From positions 35,001-99,000 of the forward strand of contig JASJOG010000256.1 of NCBI GenBank assembly GCA_030142905.1: a DNA stretch of 64,000 nt, written 5' to 3'. This document shows, one piece after another, positions 55,071 through 62,339 of the stretch. The translations under genes and the position numbers were made by a program. This DNA comes from Heliopora coerulea. Lineage: Eukaryota; Cnidaria; Anthozoa; Scleralcyonacea; Helioporidae. The notes under the pieces were generated by a model. The model searched no databases, had not been told where the DNA came from, and was given only the letters and a program-made list of their open reading frames with translations. The stretch's first letter is position 1. Every line of letters begins with the position of its first letter.

Positions 55071-55560
55071 CCTTGAAGGTCCTTTTTAGGTTTATTTAAA
55101 ATTTACTTGAACTGCTTTGCAGTCCTTTTAGGTTTTATTTAACTTTTATTTAATTTTATTCATAAATAACGCTTGTGCTCAGCTTGCAGCTTTGCTCCGC
55201 GAAGCGGTGAGAGAATCTTTGATTCTGGACCTGCGGTCATTCGGCTCGATGCTGAGTCTGAAGGACGATCGCTGTTTGAATAACTTGAATAACTTTTGAA
55301 TAGCGCTTGCGCTCAGCTTCGCTGTTTGAATAAATTTTGAATAAAAATTTTTTACTTGTTTTTTATTTGAAATCTATTTAATTTTACTTATGAATAACTT
55401 GAATAACTTTTGAATAAATTTTAAATAACTTTTGAATAAATTTTGAATAAAAAATTTTTACTTGTTTTTTATTTGAAATCTATTTAATTTTACTTATGAA
55501 TAACTTGAATAACTTTTGAATAAATTTTAAATAACTTTTGAATAAATTTTTAATAAATAA
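55071..55560. repeat. Intergenic tandem repeats with GC-rich hairpin cassettes
   Basis: The longest gap inside the element. Its right part (about 55,280-55,556) is built of about 110-bp units made of GAATAACTT and GAATAAATTT words plus a shared block ending ATTTTACTTATGAATAAC. Its left part is a cluster of hairpins: ACCTT-G-AAGGT (55,070-55,080), CCGC-GAA-GCGG (55,197-55,207), AGAATC-TTT-GATTCT (55,212-55,226) and GACC-TGC-GGTC (55,228-55,238). One repeat unit carries an extra double hairpin at 55,302-55,324 that the next unit lacks. A replication or regulatory role is possible but not shown. Confidence 0.75.
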
Positions 55561-56061
55561 ATGAGTGAAGACAGTAAAACAAATAAAGTAACAGCAGTTG
55601 AAAAATCTGAAAAAGCAAAAGACCCAAAAAAAGTGGAATTGGGAAAAAGATTGGCAAAAATTTCAAAAGAAGCAAAAGAAAGAAAAGCAAAAATGCGTAA
55701 CGAAGCAGACCGCGAAGCGGGTCGTGAAATAACCAGTTATGGAAAAGAAATAAACCGCGTAGCGGGCCTTTCAGGCTACATAGATTTCAGGTATTTTGTT
55801 GGTGGTGTGACAATTGTTGCCGCACTTGGAGATCTATATTATGCGTATAAAAGCGACAAAAGACTTGAACGTAGTGAAAGTGAGCAAAGCGACCGTGAAA
55901 CTGAGCGAAGTGAAACTGAGCATAGCAAACTTAGTGAACAAAATGAGCGAAGTGAAAGTGAAAGTGAAAGTAAAAACAAAAAAGTTAATATAAATAAAAA
56001 TGATTATGAAATTACTAAATGTAATCCTCCAACTAGTAAGTCATGTATTGAAAACCTGTGA
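55561..56061 (+). CDS. 166-aa charged protein with one membrane segment
   Basis: Unknown family. The N-terminal half is Lys/Glu-rich and helical. A hydrophobic segment near residues 78-100 (DFRYFVGGVTIVAALGDLYYAY) may span a membrane. The C-terminal part is a low-complexity Ser/Glu/Arg stretch (RSESEQSDRETERSETE) whose DNA repeats GAGCGAAGTGAAA-type words. Three hairpins are in frame: CCGC-GAA-GCGG (55,710-55,720), CCGC-GTA-GCGG (55,755-55,765) and GCCT-TTC-AGGC (55,766-55,776). They make up much of the region before the hydrophobic segment. Starts with ATAAATG. Confidence 0.6.
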   Translation: MSEDSKTNKVTAVEKSEKAKDPKKVELGKRLAKISKEAKERKAKMRNEADREAGREITSYGKEINRVAGLSGYIDFRYFVGGVTIVAALGDLYYAYKSDKRLERSESEQSDRETERSETEHSKLSEQNERSESESESKNKKVNINKNDYEITKCNPPTSKSCIENL

Positions 56062-56114
56062 AAATCTGAAAGAAAATAAAATTTATAAAAAAAAATTTTT
56101 ATTTATATAAATAA

Positions 56115-56348
56115 ATGGGCGAAATGAATAGAAAAGAAGTTATGAATGAATTATATGATTCTACAATAATTACGCTGGGTGCTGTTGGAGTTGGAATGAT
56201 ATCAAGAAAAGTAATTAGCGATGGTTTATCAACTCCATCTAGTTTAGTTCCTACTTTAAAACTAGCAGCAGCTGTTGGATTATCATCACTTGCAGTTAAA
56301 TATGCTCAAGATAAAAAATGGATTCCTTCTGATCCATTCAAATCATAA
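56115..56348 (+). CDS. Small two-helix membrane protein (77 aa)
   Basis: Two hydrophobic helices (STIITLGAVGVGMISRKVI and LVPTLKLAAAVGLSSLAVKYA) are linked by a Ser/Pro loop (GLSTPSS), followed by a short charged tail (QDKKWIPSDPFKS). Small proteins of this design recur in Polinton and adintovirus gene sets near the capsid genes. A virion-associated membrane protein is a reasonable guess. The start reads TATAAATAAATG. The length is short but the codon use and start context match its neighbours. Confidence 0.6.
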   Translation: MGEMNRKEVMNELYDSTIITLGAVGVGMISRKVISDGLSTPSSLVPTLKLAAAVGLSSLAVKYAQDKKWIPSDPFKS

Positions 56349-56378
56349 AATAGAAAAAATGAGAAAATATAAAAATAA

Positions 56379-56807
56379 ATGGAAACAGTAATTGGTGGAT
56401 TATTTAATGCAGTTGCTTTTGCAGGTGCTGGATTTTTATTTTCAAAATTAAATCATTCTGGATATGAAAAAGAGATAAAAAGACATAATGAAGCAATGGA
56501 AAAACTTAGTGAAGCAAAGGAAAAATGGTATGAAGATCAAGTAAAAAGAAAACAAGAAATTGAAAAATTAAGACAACAATTATCTGATGCAAATGCTGAT
56601 ATAAATAAAACAAACATGTCTTTGAAAAATCTTGCTGAAATAAATAATCGTTATAAATATTTAAAAGAAGAAGCAAATGAAGAAGATGAAAAAGAACCAA
56701 AATTAGAAGATTATTATAAACCTTCAGATGAAATGAAAGAATATCAAAATGTCGCTTTTTTTCTTGTTGGGATTTCAGGTGGTTATGTGTTTTATAAATT
56801 TATTTAA
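56379..56807 (+). CDS. Coiled-coil protein with terminal membrane helices (142 aa)
   Basis: An N-terminal hydrophobic helix (VIGGLFNAVAFAGAGFLF) is followed by a long coiled coil (about residues 30-105; EKEIKRHNEAMEKLSEAKEKW, QEIEKLRQQLSDANADINKTN). An acidic linker, a YKPSDEMKEY segment and a second hydrophobic helix at the C-terminus (VAFFLVGISGGYVFYKF) complete it. The layout resembles coiled-coil proteins I know from metazoan Polintons; their function is not established. It starts 30 bp after the preceding stop with ATAAATG. Confidence 0.6.
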   Translation: METVIGGLFNAVAFAGAGFLFSKLNHSGYEKEIKRHNEAMEKLSEAKEKWYEDQVKRKQEIEKLRQQLSDANADINKTNMSLKNLAEINNRYKYLKEEANEEDEKEPKLEDYYKPSDEMKEYQNVAFFLVGISGGYVFYKFI

Positions 56808-56842
56808 AAATTTTTCTTTAAATAAAATAATTATATAAATAA

Positions 56843-57190
56843 ATGGAAGACCATTGTCAACAAAAAACATTTAAACAATTGTGGAATATTGCAAGAGAAA
56901 GAAAAATAAAATATTATAAAACTTTTAACAAAAATCAACTTGAAAAAATGTTGGGTTTTGAAATTTCAAAACCAAATGAAAAGTATGAAAAATATTGTAG
57001 AGAAAAATTGAGAAAATCAATTCCAGTGGTGGTTATAAATAGTGAAACAGGTGAAGCACAAAATTTTAAAAGTCTTATATCTGCTGCAAAAAATTTTAAT
57101 ATGAATGCGGAAAGTATAAAATATAGAATTAATCATAAAAAAGATTTGAAATTTAATGATCAATCATTTTTGGTTTTTTATAACTGTTGA
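56843..57190 (+). CDS. SAP-like plus NUMOD1-like DNA-binding protein
   Basis: A 115-residue protein. Residues about 8-38 (TFKQLWNIARERKIKYYKTF, NKNQLEKMLGF) resemble a SAP-type helix-turn-helix DNA-binding motif. Residues about 61-113 (VVVINSETGEAQNFKSLISA, AKNFNMNAESIKYRI) match the pattern of NUMOD1, a modular DNA-binding unit normally found beside homing endonucleases. No nuclease domain is present. It could be a regulator or genome-binding protein of the element. The assignment is by motif reading only. Start context TATAAATAAATG. Confidence 0.6.
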   Translation: MEDHCQQKTFKQLWNIARERKIKYYKTFNKNQLEKMLGFEISKPNEKYEKYCREKLRKSIPVVVINSETGEAQNFKSLISAAKNFNMNAESIKYRINHKKDLKFNDQSFLVFYNC

Positions 57191-57270
57191 TCGGATGAAG
57201 GTCCGGCAAAGCTGTTTTTGATTTTTTTTTTAAAATTTTTTTTTAAAGGAAAATTATTATATAAATAAAA
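57191..57270. other. Short gap before the 137-aa frame
   Basis: A GC-rich patch (GATGAAGGTCCGGC) follows the stop of the DNA-binding gene and precedes a T-rich then A-rich run ending TATAAATAAAAATG. No gene is present. Confidence 0.4.
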
Positions 57271-57684
57271 ATGCGTATAATTGAAAAATATTTAAAACAA
57301 GAAGATTATGAAAATAATGATAAAGAATATATTTATTATGTTTTTCTTAATAAAATTGATGAAATTACAGGTGAAGGAATATTACCACATCATGAATTTA
57401 TAATAAATTATGATGAAAAATATTGTATTTTTAACGACTATGAAATTGAATATGGGGAATATAATGAAGAAGAAACTCTTATAGAATCTTATAAAATTAT
57501 ATTGAAACCGAAAGAAATATTAAAATCACATTTAAAAAAAGTATATTCGTTATTTAATTTTTTTATATTAAAAAAAAATTCAGTTATAAGTTTTTTTAAA
57601 TTTAATCACGTGGCCAAACATGAAAAAAATTTAAAAATATTTTTTTTTCTTTTAAAAAAAAAATATATATATATATATATATAA
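57271..57684 (+). CDS. 137-aa acidic protein of unknown function
   Basis: The first 90 residues are rich in Glu, Asp, Tyr and Ile (KYLKQEDYENNDKEYIYYVF, GILPHHEFIINYDEKY) and look like a small folded domain. The last part is Lys/Phe-rich and runs into an AT microsatellite, ending IYIYI. The C-terminus is therefore probably an extension caused by repeat drift. The start is in TAAATAAAAATG, a slightly stretched form of the common motif. No family is recognised, and it may be partly degenerate. Confidence 0.45.
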   Translation: MRIIEKYLKQEDYENNDKEYIYYVFLNKIDEITGEGILPHHEFIINYDEKYCIFNDYEIEYGEYNEEETLIESYKIILKPKEILKSHLKKVYSLFNFFILKKNSVISFFKFNHVAKHEKNLKIFFFLLKKKYIYIYI

Positions 57685-57691
57685 ATAAAGA

Positions 57692-59935
57692 ATGATCACA
57701 ACTGAAAGTTCAAAACGCGGTTGTGGAAGACCAAGAAAATATCCTTTTGGTTCTTTTGTAGGACCAAGACGTGAAAATAGAGGAAGACCAAGAAAAAAGG
57801 AACAAATTTTTGTTAGAAATATAGTAAAACCAAGACAAAATCAAGAAATTTCAAATGAAGTTTCAAAACAAGTTATACCAAATTTATTGGATTCGGATAA
57901 TCCAAAAATTGATGTTCCTTTATTATTACCAAAAAAAAATTTAAACAAAAATTTAAACAAAATTTTGGTTAACTCAAAGGAAAAAACAAATAATTTATTT
58001 GATAATACTAAAGAAAAAATATTAAATTTATTTGATAAATACAACCCATTAAATAACTCGAATGGCCCAAATAAAGGAACAGAAAGAATAAAAAATTGGT
58101 TTAATTATTTGAAAGATAATGTTTCAGATATATTTAACAAAATACAAGGTAAAGTTTCTACAACAATTCCATTAAAATTTAAATTGAATAAAAAAGCTTT
58201 GAATGTAACAAAAAGATATGAAATGGATTTGAAAAAATTTGAATTGTCTTTATATGACCCTTTGACTCTTTTGAAAAAAATAAAACCATTGGTAATTAAA
58301 AAATTCAAAAAATATCCAAGCACAAAACAACAAATAACTCTTGTGTGTTTGATGTCAAAAACAAATCCAGCAACAGGGGAAACAACAATAGATAATGCTC
58401 ATTTTCATAGTTACTACGAAGAAATTTTTGATGGAAGTAATTTTGAAGAAATATATGAAAAAATGACACAAAAAATTATTTTGAGTTTTGAAGAATTTTT
58501 AAAAAATTCAAGTTTATGGAAATTTCACAAAGGTTTGAAAATAATTCTTAATATTAATGAAATTAAACGATTACTTGCATCATCTTATATTCCTTTACCA
58601 GAATTTTTAAAAAATAAAAAAGCAATTATCAATCCACAAAATGAGGATCAAAAATGTTTATTATGGTGTATTGTAATAAGTGAACTTTTGAAAACTACTC
58701 CTAATTTAAAAGATCCTGGAAGAATTACAAAAATTTTAAAAAAGAAAGCTGAAGGTTTTAATGTTAAAGATATTAATTTTCCATGCGGATTTTCTGATAT
58801 TGATAAATTTGAAAAAAATAATAATATTGCAATTAATTTATTTGGATACAACGAAGAAAAAAGATTTGGGAATAAAAATCATGAAATTTTTCCTTTGAGA
58901 GTAAGTAAAAAAGATTTGAACAATCATGAAAACTATGTTAATATATTAATGATATCGAATGAAAATGGAGATAAACATTATTGTTTGATTAAAAATAAGA
59001 GTAGATTATTTTCAAGTCAGGTTAGTAAACACAAAGAGAAAACACATATTTGTGATAATTGTTTACAACATTTTAGTAAGGAAAATGTTTTTAAAAATCA
59101 TTTAGAATATTGTAAAGAGTATGAATGTGGAAAAACTGTTTATCCAAACAAAGGCGAAAAATTAAAGTTTAAAAATTATGAAAGAATGCATGATATTCCA
59201 TTTGTAATTTATGCAGATTTTGAATGTAATCTGAAAAATATAGATGACCGCGAAGCGGCGAGACCTTCTCCCGATATTGGCAACAAAACAAAACAATTTC
59301 AAAAACATGAACCATCTGGATATTGTTATTTGATAAAATGTTTTGATGATAATTTATTTAAACCAAAATTAGTAAAATACACAATAGGTGATGATAAAGA
59401 CAACACTCCTGTGTCATTAAAATTTGTAAAAAGTTTAGAAAATGATATTAAAAAAATACATGAGCAATTTAAATTTAAAAAAAATATAATATTAAGTGAA
59501 AAGGATAAAGTAGATTTTAGATTAGCTGAAAATTGTTATGCATGTTATAAAAAATTTGATAAATCCGATGATAAAGTTAAAGACCATTGCCATTTTACTG
59601 GAAAATATCGAGGAGCTGCTTGTATTAGTTGTAATACACAAATGAAAAAACCAAAATTTATTCCAGTTATATTTCATAATTTACAAAATTATGATAGTCA
59701 TTTGTTTATTAAAAATCTTGGTGTTTCAGAAGGTGAAATTAATTGTATACCTAATACTGAGGAAAAATATATTAGTTTTACAAAAGAAATTATTGTTGGT
59801 AAATTTGAAAAAACACACATAGTAAGAGAAAAACAACTTAAAAGTAAATTAAAAGAAAATATTATTGAATGTGAAGAATCGCAAAGCGTACCAACAACCA
59901 GCGACACGAAGTATAAAATCAAAGAAATTGTTTAG
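57692..59935 (+). CDS. Protein-primed DNA polymerase B, N-terminal part
   Basis: This frame encodes the N-terminal and exonuclease parts of the Polinton DNA polymerase. Two AT-hook-like motifs open it (GCGRPRKYP, RGRPRKK). The family-typical block PLPEFLKNKKAIINPQNEDQ lies near residue 300. A C2H2-like zinc motif is at about 452-474 (CDNCLQHF...HLEYC). Exo I is YADFEC near 506-512. An HNH/endonuclease-VII-like Cys-His cluster (CYACYKKF...HCHFTG...CISCN) lies near 615-650, and Exo II is HNLQNYDSHL near 661-671. The frame stops at TAG 59,933-59,935; the next codons stay in the same frame through the rest of the polymerase. A CCGC-GAA-GCGG hairpin (59,248-59,258) sits in frame right after Exo I. 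Confidence 0.9.
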   Translation: MITTESSKRGCGRPRKYPFGSFVGPRRENRGRPRKKEQIFVRNIVKPRQNQEISNEVSKQVIPNLLDSDNPKIDVPLLLPKKNLNKNLNKILVNSKEKTNNLFDNTKEKILNLFDKYNPLNNSNGPNKGTERIKNWFNYLKDNVSDIFNKIQGKVSTTIPLKFKLNKKALNVTKRYEMDLKKFELSLYDPLTLLKKIKPLVIKKFKKYPSTKQQITLVCLMSKTNPATGETTIDNAHFHSYYEEIFDGSNFEEIYEKMTQKIILSFEEFLKNSSLWKFHKGLKIILNINEIKRLLASSYIPLPEFLKNKKAIINPQNEDQKCLLWCIVISELLKTTPNLKDPGRITKILKKKAEGFNVKDINFPCGFSDIDKFEKNNNIAINLFGYNEEKRFGNKNHEIFPLRVSKKDLNNHENYVNILMISNENGDKHYCLIKNKSRLFSSQVSKHKEKTHICDNCLQHFSKENVFKNHLEYCKEYECGKTVYPNKGEKLKFKNYERMHDIPFVIYADFECNLKNIDDREAARPSPDIGNKTKQFQKHEPSGYCYLIKCFDDNLFKPKLVKYTIGDDKDNTPVSLKFVKSLENDIKKIHEQFKFKKNIILSEKDKVDFRLAENCYACYKKFDKSDDKVKDHCHFTGKYRGAACISCNTQMKKPKFIPVIFHNLQNYDSHLFIKNLGVSEGEINCIPNTEEKYISFTKEIIVGKFEKTHIVREKQLKSKLKENIIECEESQSVPTTSDTKYKIKEIV
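59933..59935 (+). other. In-frame TAG interrupting DNA polymerase B
   Basis: A single TAG separates the exonuclease part from the polymerase part with no frame change on either side. It is either a nonsense mutation in this copy or, less likely, a site of readthrough. Confidence 0.85.
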
Positions 59936-59974
59936 GCAAAAAGAAAAATTAGATTTATTGATAGTTTTAAATTT

Positions 59975-61828
59975 ATGCAAACTAGCTTAGCAAATTTAGT
60001 TAATAATTTAGATAAAAATGACTTGAATATTTTGAATAAATTTTATAAAAATGAAGAAAAAAGACAATTATTAACTAGAAAAGGAGTTTTTCCATATGAT
60101 TGGTTTGATAATATCGAAAAATTAAAAGAAGAAAAACTACCTGACATCAAAGAATTTTATTCAAAATTAACTGATGAAAATATAAGTGAAGAAGATTATT
60201 CACACGCACAAAATGTTTGGGAAAAATTTAAAATTAAAAATATGAGACAATATCATGATTTATATTTGAAAACTGATGTTTTACTTTTGGGCGATGTCTT
60301 TGAAAACTTTAGAAAAGTTTGTAAACAAAATTATAAATTGGATCCTGCTTGGTATTTCACTTCACCTGGATTAGCTTGGGATGCAATGTTGAAAATTACA
60401 AAAGTTGAATTGGAATTATTATCTGATCCACAAATGTATCTAATGATTGAAAAAGGAATTAGAGGTGGTGTTTCTATGATTACAAAAAGACATGCAAAAG
60501 CAAACAATAAATATATGGGAGAAAAGTATAATTCTGAAGAAGATAGTGTTTATCTTCCACATCTTGACGCTAATAATTTATATGGTTGGGCAATGAGTAA
60601 GAAATTACCTGTGAGAAATTTCAAATGGATGACTAAAAAAGAATTGGAAAATTGGAAAAACGGCGGAAGTTGTATTTTAGAAGTTGATTTAGAATATCCA
60701 GAAAATTTACATGATTCGCATAATGAATATCCGCTTGCACCAGAAAGATTAAAGGTTGGCCAAGTTGAAAAATTAATACCAAATTTAAATAACAAAGAAA
60801 AATATGTTTTGCATTGTGAAAACTTGAAATTGTATGAAAAGTTGGGATTAAAAATTACTCGAATTCATAAAGGAGTAAAATTCCATGAAGAAGATTTTAT
60901 GAAACAATATATTGATTTGAATACAAATTTGAGAACAAATGCAAAAAATGATTTCGAAAAAGATTTTTTCAAATTGATGAATAATTCTGTATTTGGAAAA
61001 ACAATGGAAAATGTGAGAAATAGAGTTAATATTCAACTGGTTAACAGAAAAGAAAAAGCATTAAAACTATTTTCAAAAACTAACTTTGACAAAAGAACAA
61101 TATTTTCTGAAAATTTAATTGCAATTCATATGCATAAGAGTAAAATTAAGCTAGATAAACCAATATATTTGGGAATGAGTATTTTAGATTTATCAAAAAC
61201 TTTAATGTATGATTTTCATTATAATTATATTAAGAAAAAATATGATGACGGCGGAGCCGGCACAAGCTCTGCATCATTATTATTTACCGACACTGATAGT
61301 TTAATGTATGAAATTAAAACTGATGATTTTTATAAAGATATTTCTCCAGATGTAAAAAATATGTTTGATACAAGTAATTATTCAAAAGATCATAAAAGTG
61401 GAATAAAAACTGGATTAAATAAAAAGGTTATTGGTATGATGAAAGATGAGTGTGGGGGAAAACAAATTGAAGAATTTGTTGGTTTGAGAGCAAAATTATA
61501 TTCTTATAAGATGTGTGGAGACGGAGAAGACAACGAAGGAAAAGAAGAAAAGAAATGTAAAGGTGTTAAGAAAAATGTAATTAAAAAAGAAATAACATTT
61601 CAAAATTATAAAGATTGTTTATTTGATGGAGAAGAACAAATAAGAAAGATGAATTTGATAAGACACAGAAACCATGAATTATACACTGAAAGTGTTGAAA
61701 AAATTGCTTTGTCATCTAAAGATGATAAACGAATAATACTTGGAGATAAAATTGAAACACTTGCATATGGTCATTACATGAATGATATGGTTGAAGAATA
61801 TGAAAAAATATTTGGATTCAAACCGTAA
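59975..61828 (+). CDS. Protein-primed DNA polymerase B, C-terminal catalytic part
   Basis: The polymerase domain follows the TAG in the same reading frame. The in-frame stretch between them has no further stop, so this is one gene split by a single codon, not a separate protein. Motif A is DANNLYG near residue 198. Motif B is KLMNNSVFGKT near 333, motif C is TDTDSL near 438, and a later KxY-like strand is GLRAKLYSYK near 503. All catalytic Asp residues are kept. An in-frame CGGC-GGA-GCCG hairpin (61,249-61,259) lies between motifs B and C. This enzyme copies the linear genome from a terminal protein primer. The ATG at 59,975 is an internal Met and gives no functional N-terminus. Confidence 0.9.
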   Translation: MQTSLANLVNNLDKNDLNILNKFYKNEEKRQLLTRKGVFPYDWFDNIEKLKEEKLPDIKEFYSKLTDENISEEDYSHAQNVWEKFKIKNMRQYHDLYLKTDVLLLGDVFENFRKVCKQNYKLDPAWYFTSPGLAWDAMLKITKVELELLSDPQMYLMIEKGIRGGVSMITKRHAKANNKYMGEKYNSEEDSVYLPHLDANNLYGWAMSKKLPVRNFKWMTKKELENWKNGGSCILEVDLEYPENLHDSHNEYPLAPERLKVGQVEKLIPNLNNKEKYVLHCENLKLYEKLGLKITRIHKGVKFHEEDFMKQYIDLNTNLRTNAKNDFEKDFFKLMNNSVFGKTMENVRNRVNIQLVNRKEKALKLFSKTNFDKRTIFSENLIAIHMHKSKIKLDKPIYLGMSILDLSKTLMYDFHYNYIKKKYDDGGAGTSSASLLFTDTDSLMYEIKTDDFYKDISPDVKNMFDTSNYSKDHKSGIKTGLNKKVIGMMKDECGGKQIEEFVGLRAKLYSYKMCGDGEDNEGKEEKKCKGVKKNVIKKEITFQNYKDCLFDGEEQIRKMNLIRHRNHELYTESVEKIALSSKDDKRIILGDKIETLAYGHYMNDMVEEYEKIFGFKP

Positions 61829-61848
61829 AATACTTTATCAGCTATGTT

Positions 61849-62333
61849 GTTTCCTTAAAACCGCTTCGCGCGGACCTTCGGTGCTGACAAAAAAGGTAAT
61901 TCCTCCGCTTTTTGTTGCGGGGTTTTTCCCGCATTCCATACATGCCTAATCTCCCTAACAACGGAGCAAACCGAAAATAGTTTTTTTGTTGACATCGAGC
62001 GAGGCTAGTTGTTAGGGAGATTGAGCATGTATGGAATGTTTGGAATTTATCAGCCTGCTGTGTTAGGTTATTCCCCCAAGACAACATGTCAGCGAAGCTG
62101 TTTGAAAAATTTTGACCCGTTTTTAAAATGTGTTGAAATTCCCGGTAACGTTAACAAATTCCTGGAAGAGACCGGAAGTGACCGGAAGTGATCGAACGAA
62201 GTTCTCAGCGAAGCACCCGAAAGTTACGATATCAAGGAAAAGGGTTTTCCCCGACTATTTTTGTCGATTTTGAAAATGTGGAAAATTTAACCAAATCCCA
62301 AAATGCGCTAGAATCCCCACTTTATAGACTACT
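61849..62333 (-). repeat. Right terminal inverted repeat (485 bp)
   Basis: Reverse complement of the left TIR, with the same boundary (GGAAAC), the same internal palindrome and the same three GCGAAGC mini-hairpins. The polymerase gene stops 20 bp before it. The two TIRs read as essentially identical, which points to recent insertion or to homogenisation during protein-primed replication. Confidence 0.95.
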
Positions 62334-62339
62334 TCCGGG
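62334..62339. other. Right target-site duplication TCCGGG
   Basis: Exact copy of the six bases preceding the left TIR. It fixes the right boundary of the element. Confidence 0.95.

Larger units (their letters stand above)
44323..62333. mobile_element. Complete Polinton/Maverick (adintovirus-like) element
   Basis: This is an 18,011-bp DNA transposon/virus-like element. It has 485-bp terminal inverted repeats beginning AGTAGTC and an exact 6-bp target duplication TCCGGG on both sides, the Polinton hallmark. It encodes the defining Polinton set: protein-primed family B DNA polymerase, retroviral-type integrase, A32/FtsK-like packaging ATPase and capsid proteins, plus fibre-like and membrane proteins. 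Genes form a minus-strand block (45,492-50,587) and a plus-strand block (50,609-61,828), with one further plus-strand gene at the left end. The coding DNA is markedly AT-richer than the TIRs. Replication and integration genes carry disabling changes, so this copy is not fully autonomous. Confidence 0.95.

Noticed and set aside
44323..62333. CRISPR array or bacterial operon interpretation of the hairpin repeats
   Set aside because: The hairpins are not spaced by unique equal-length spacers and lie within genes; the surrounding DNA is eukaryotic.
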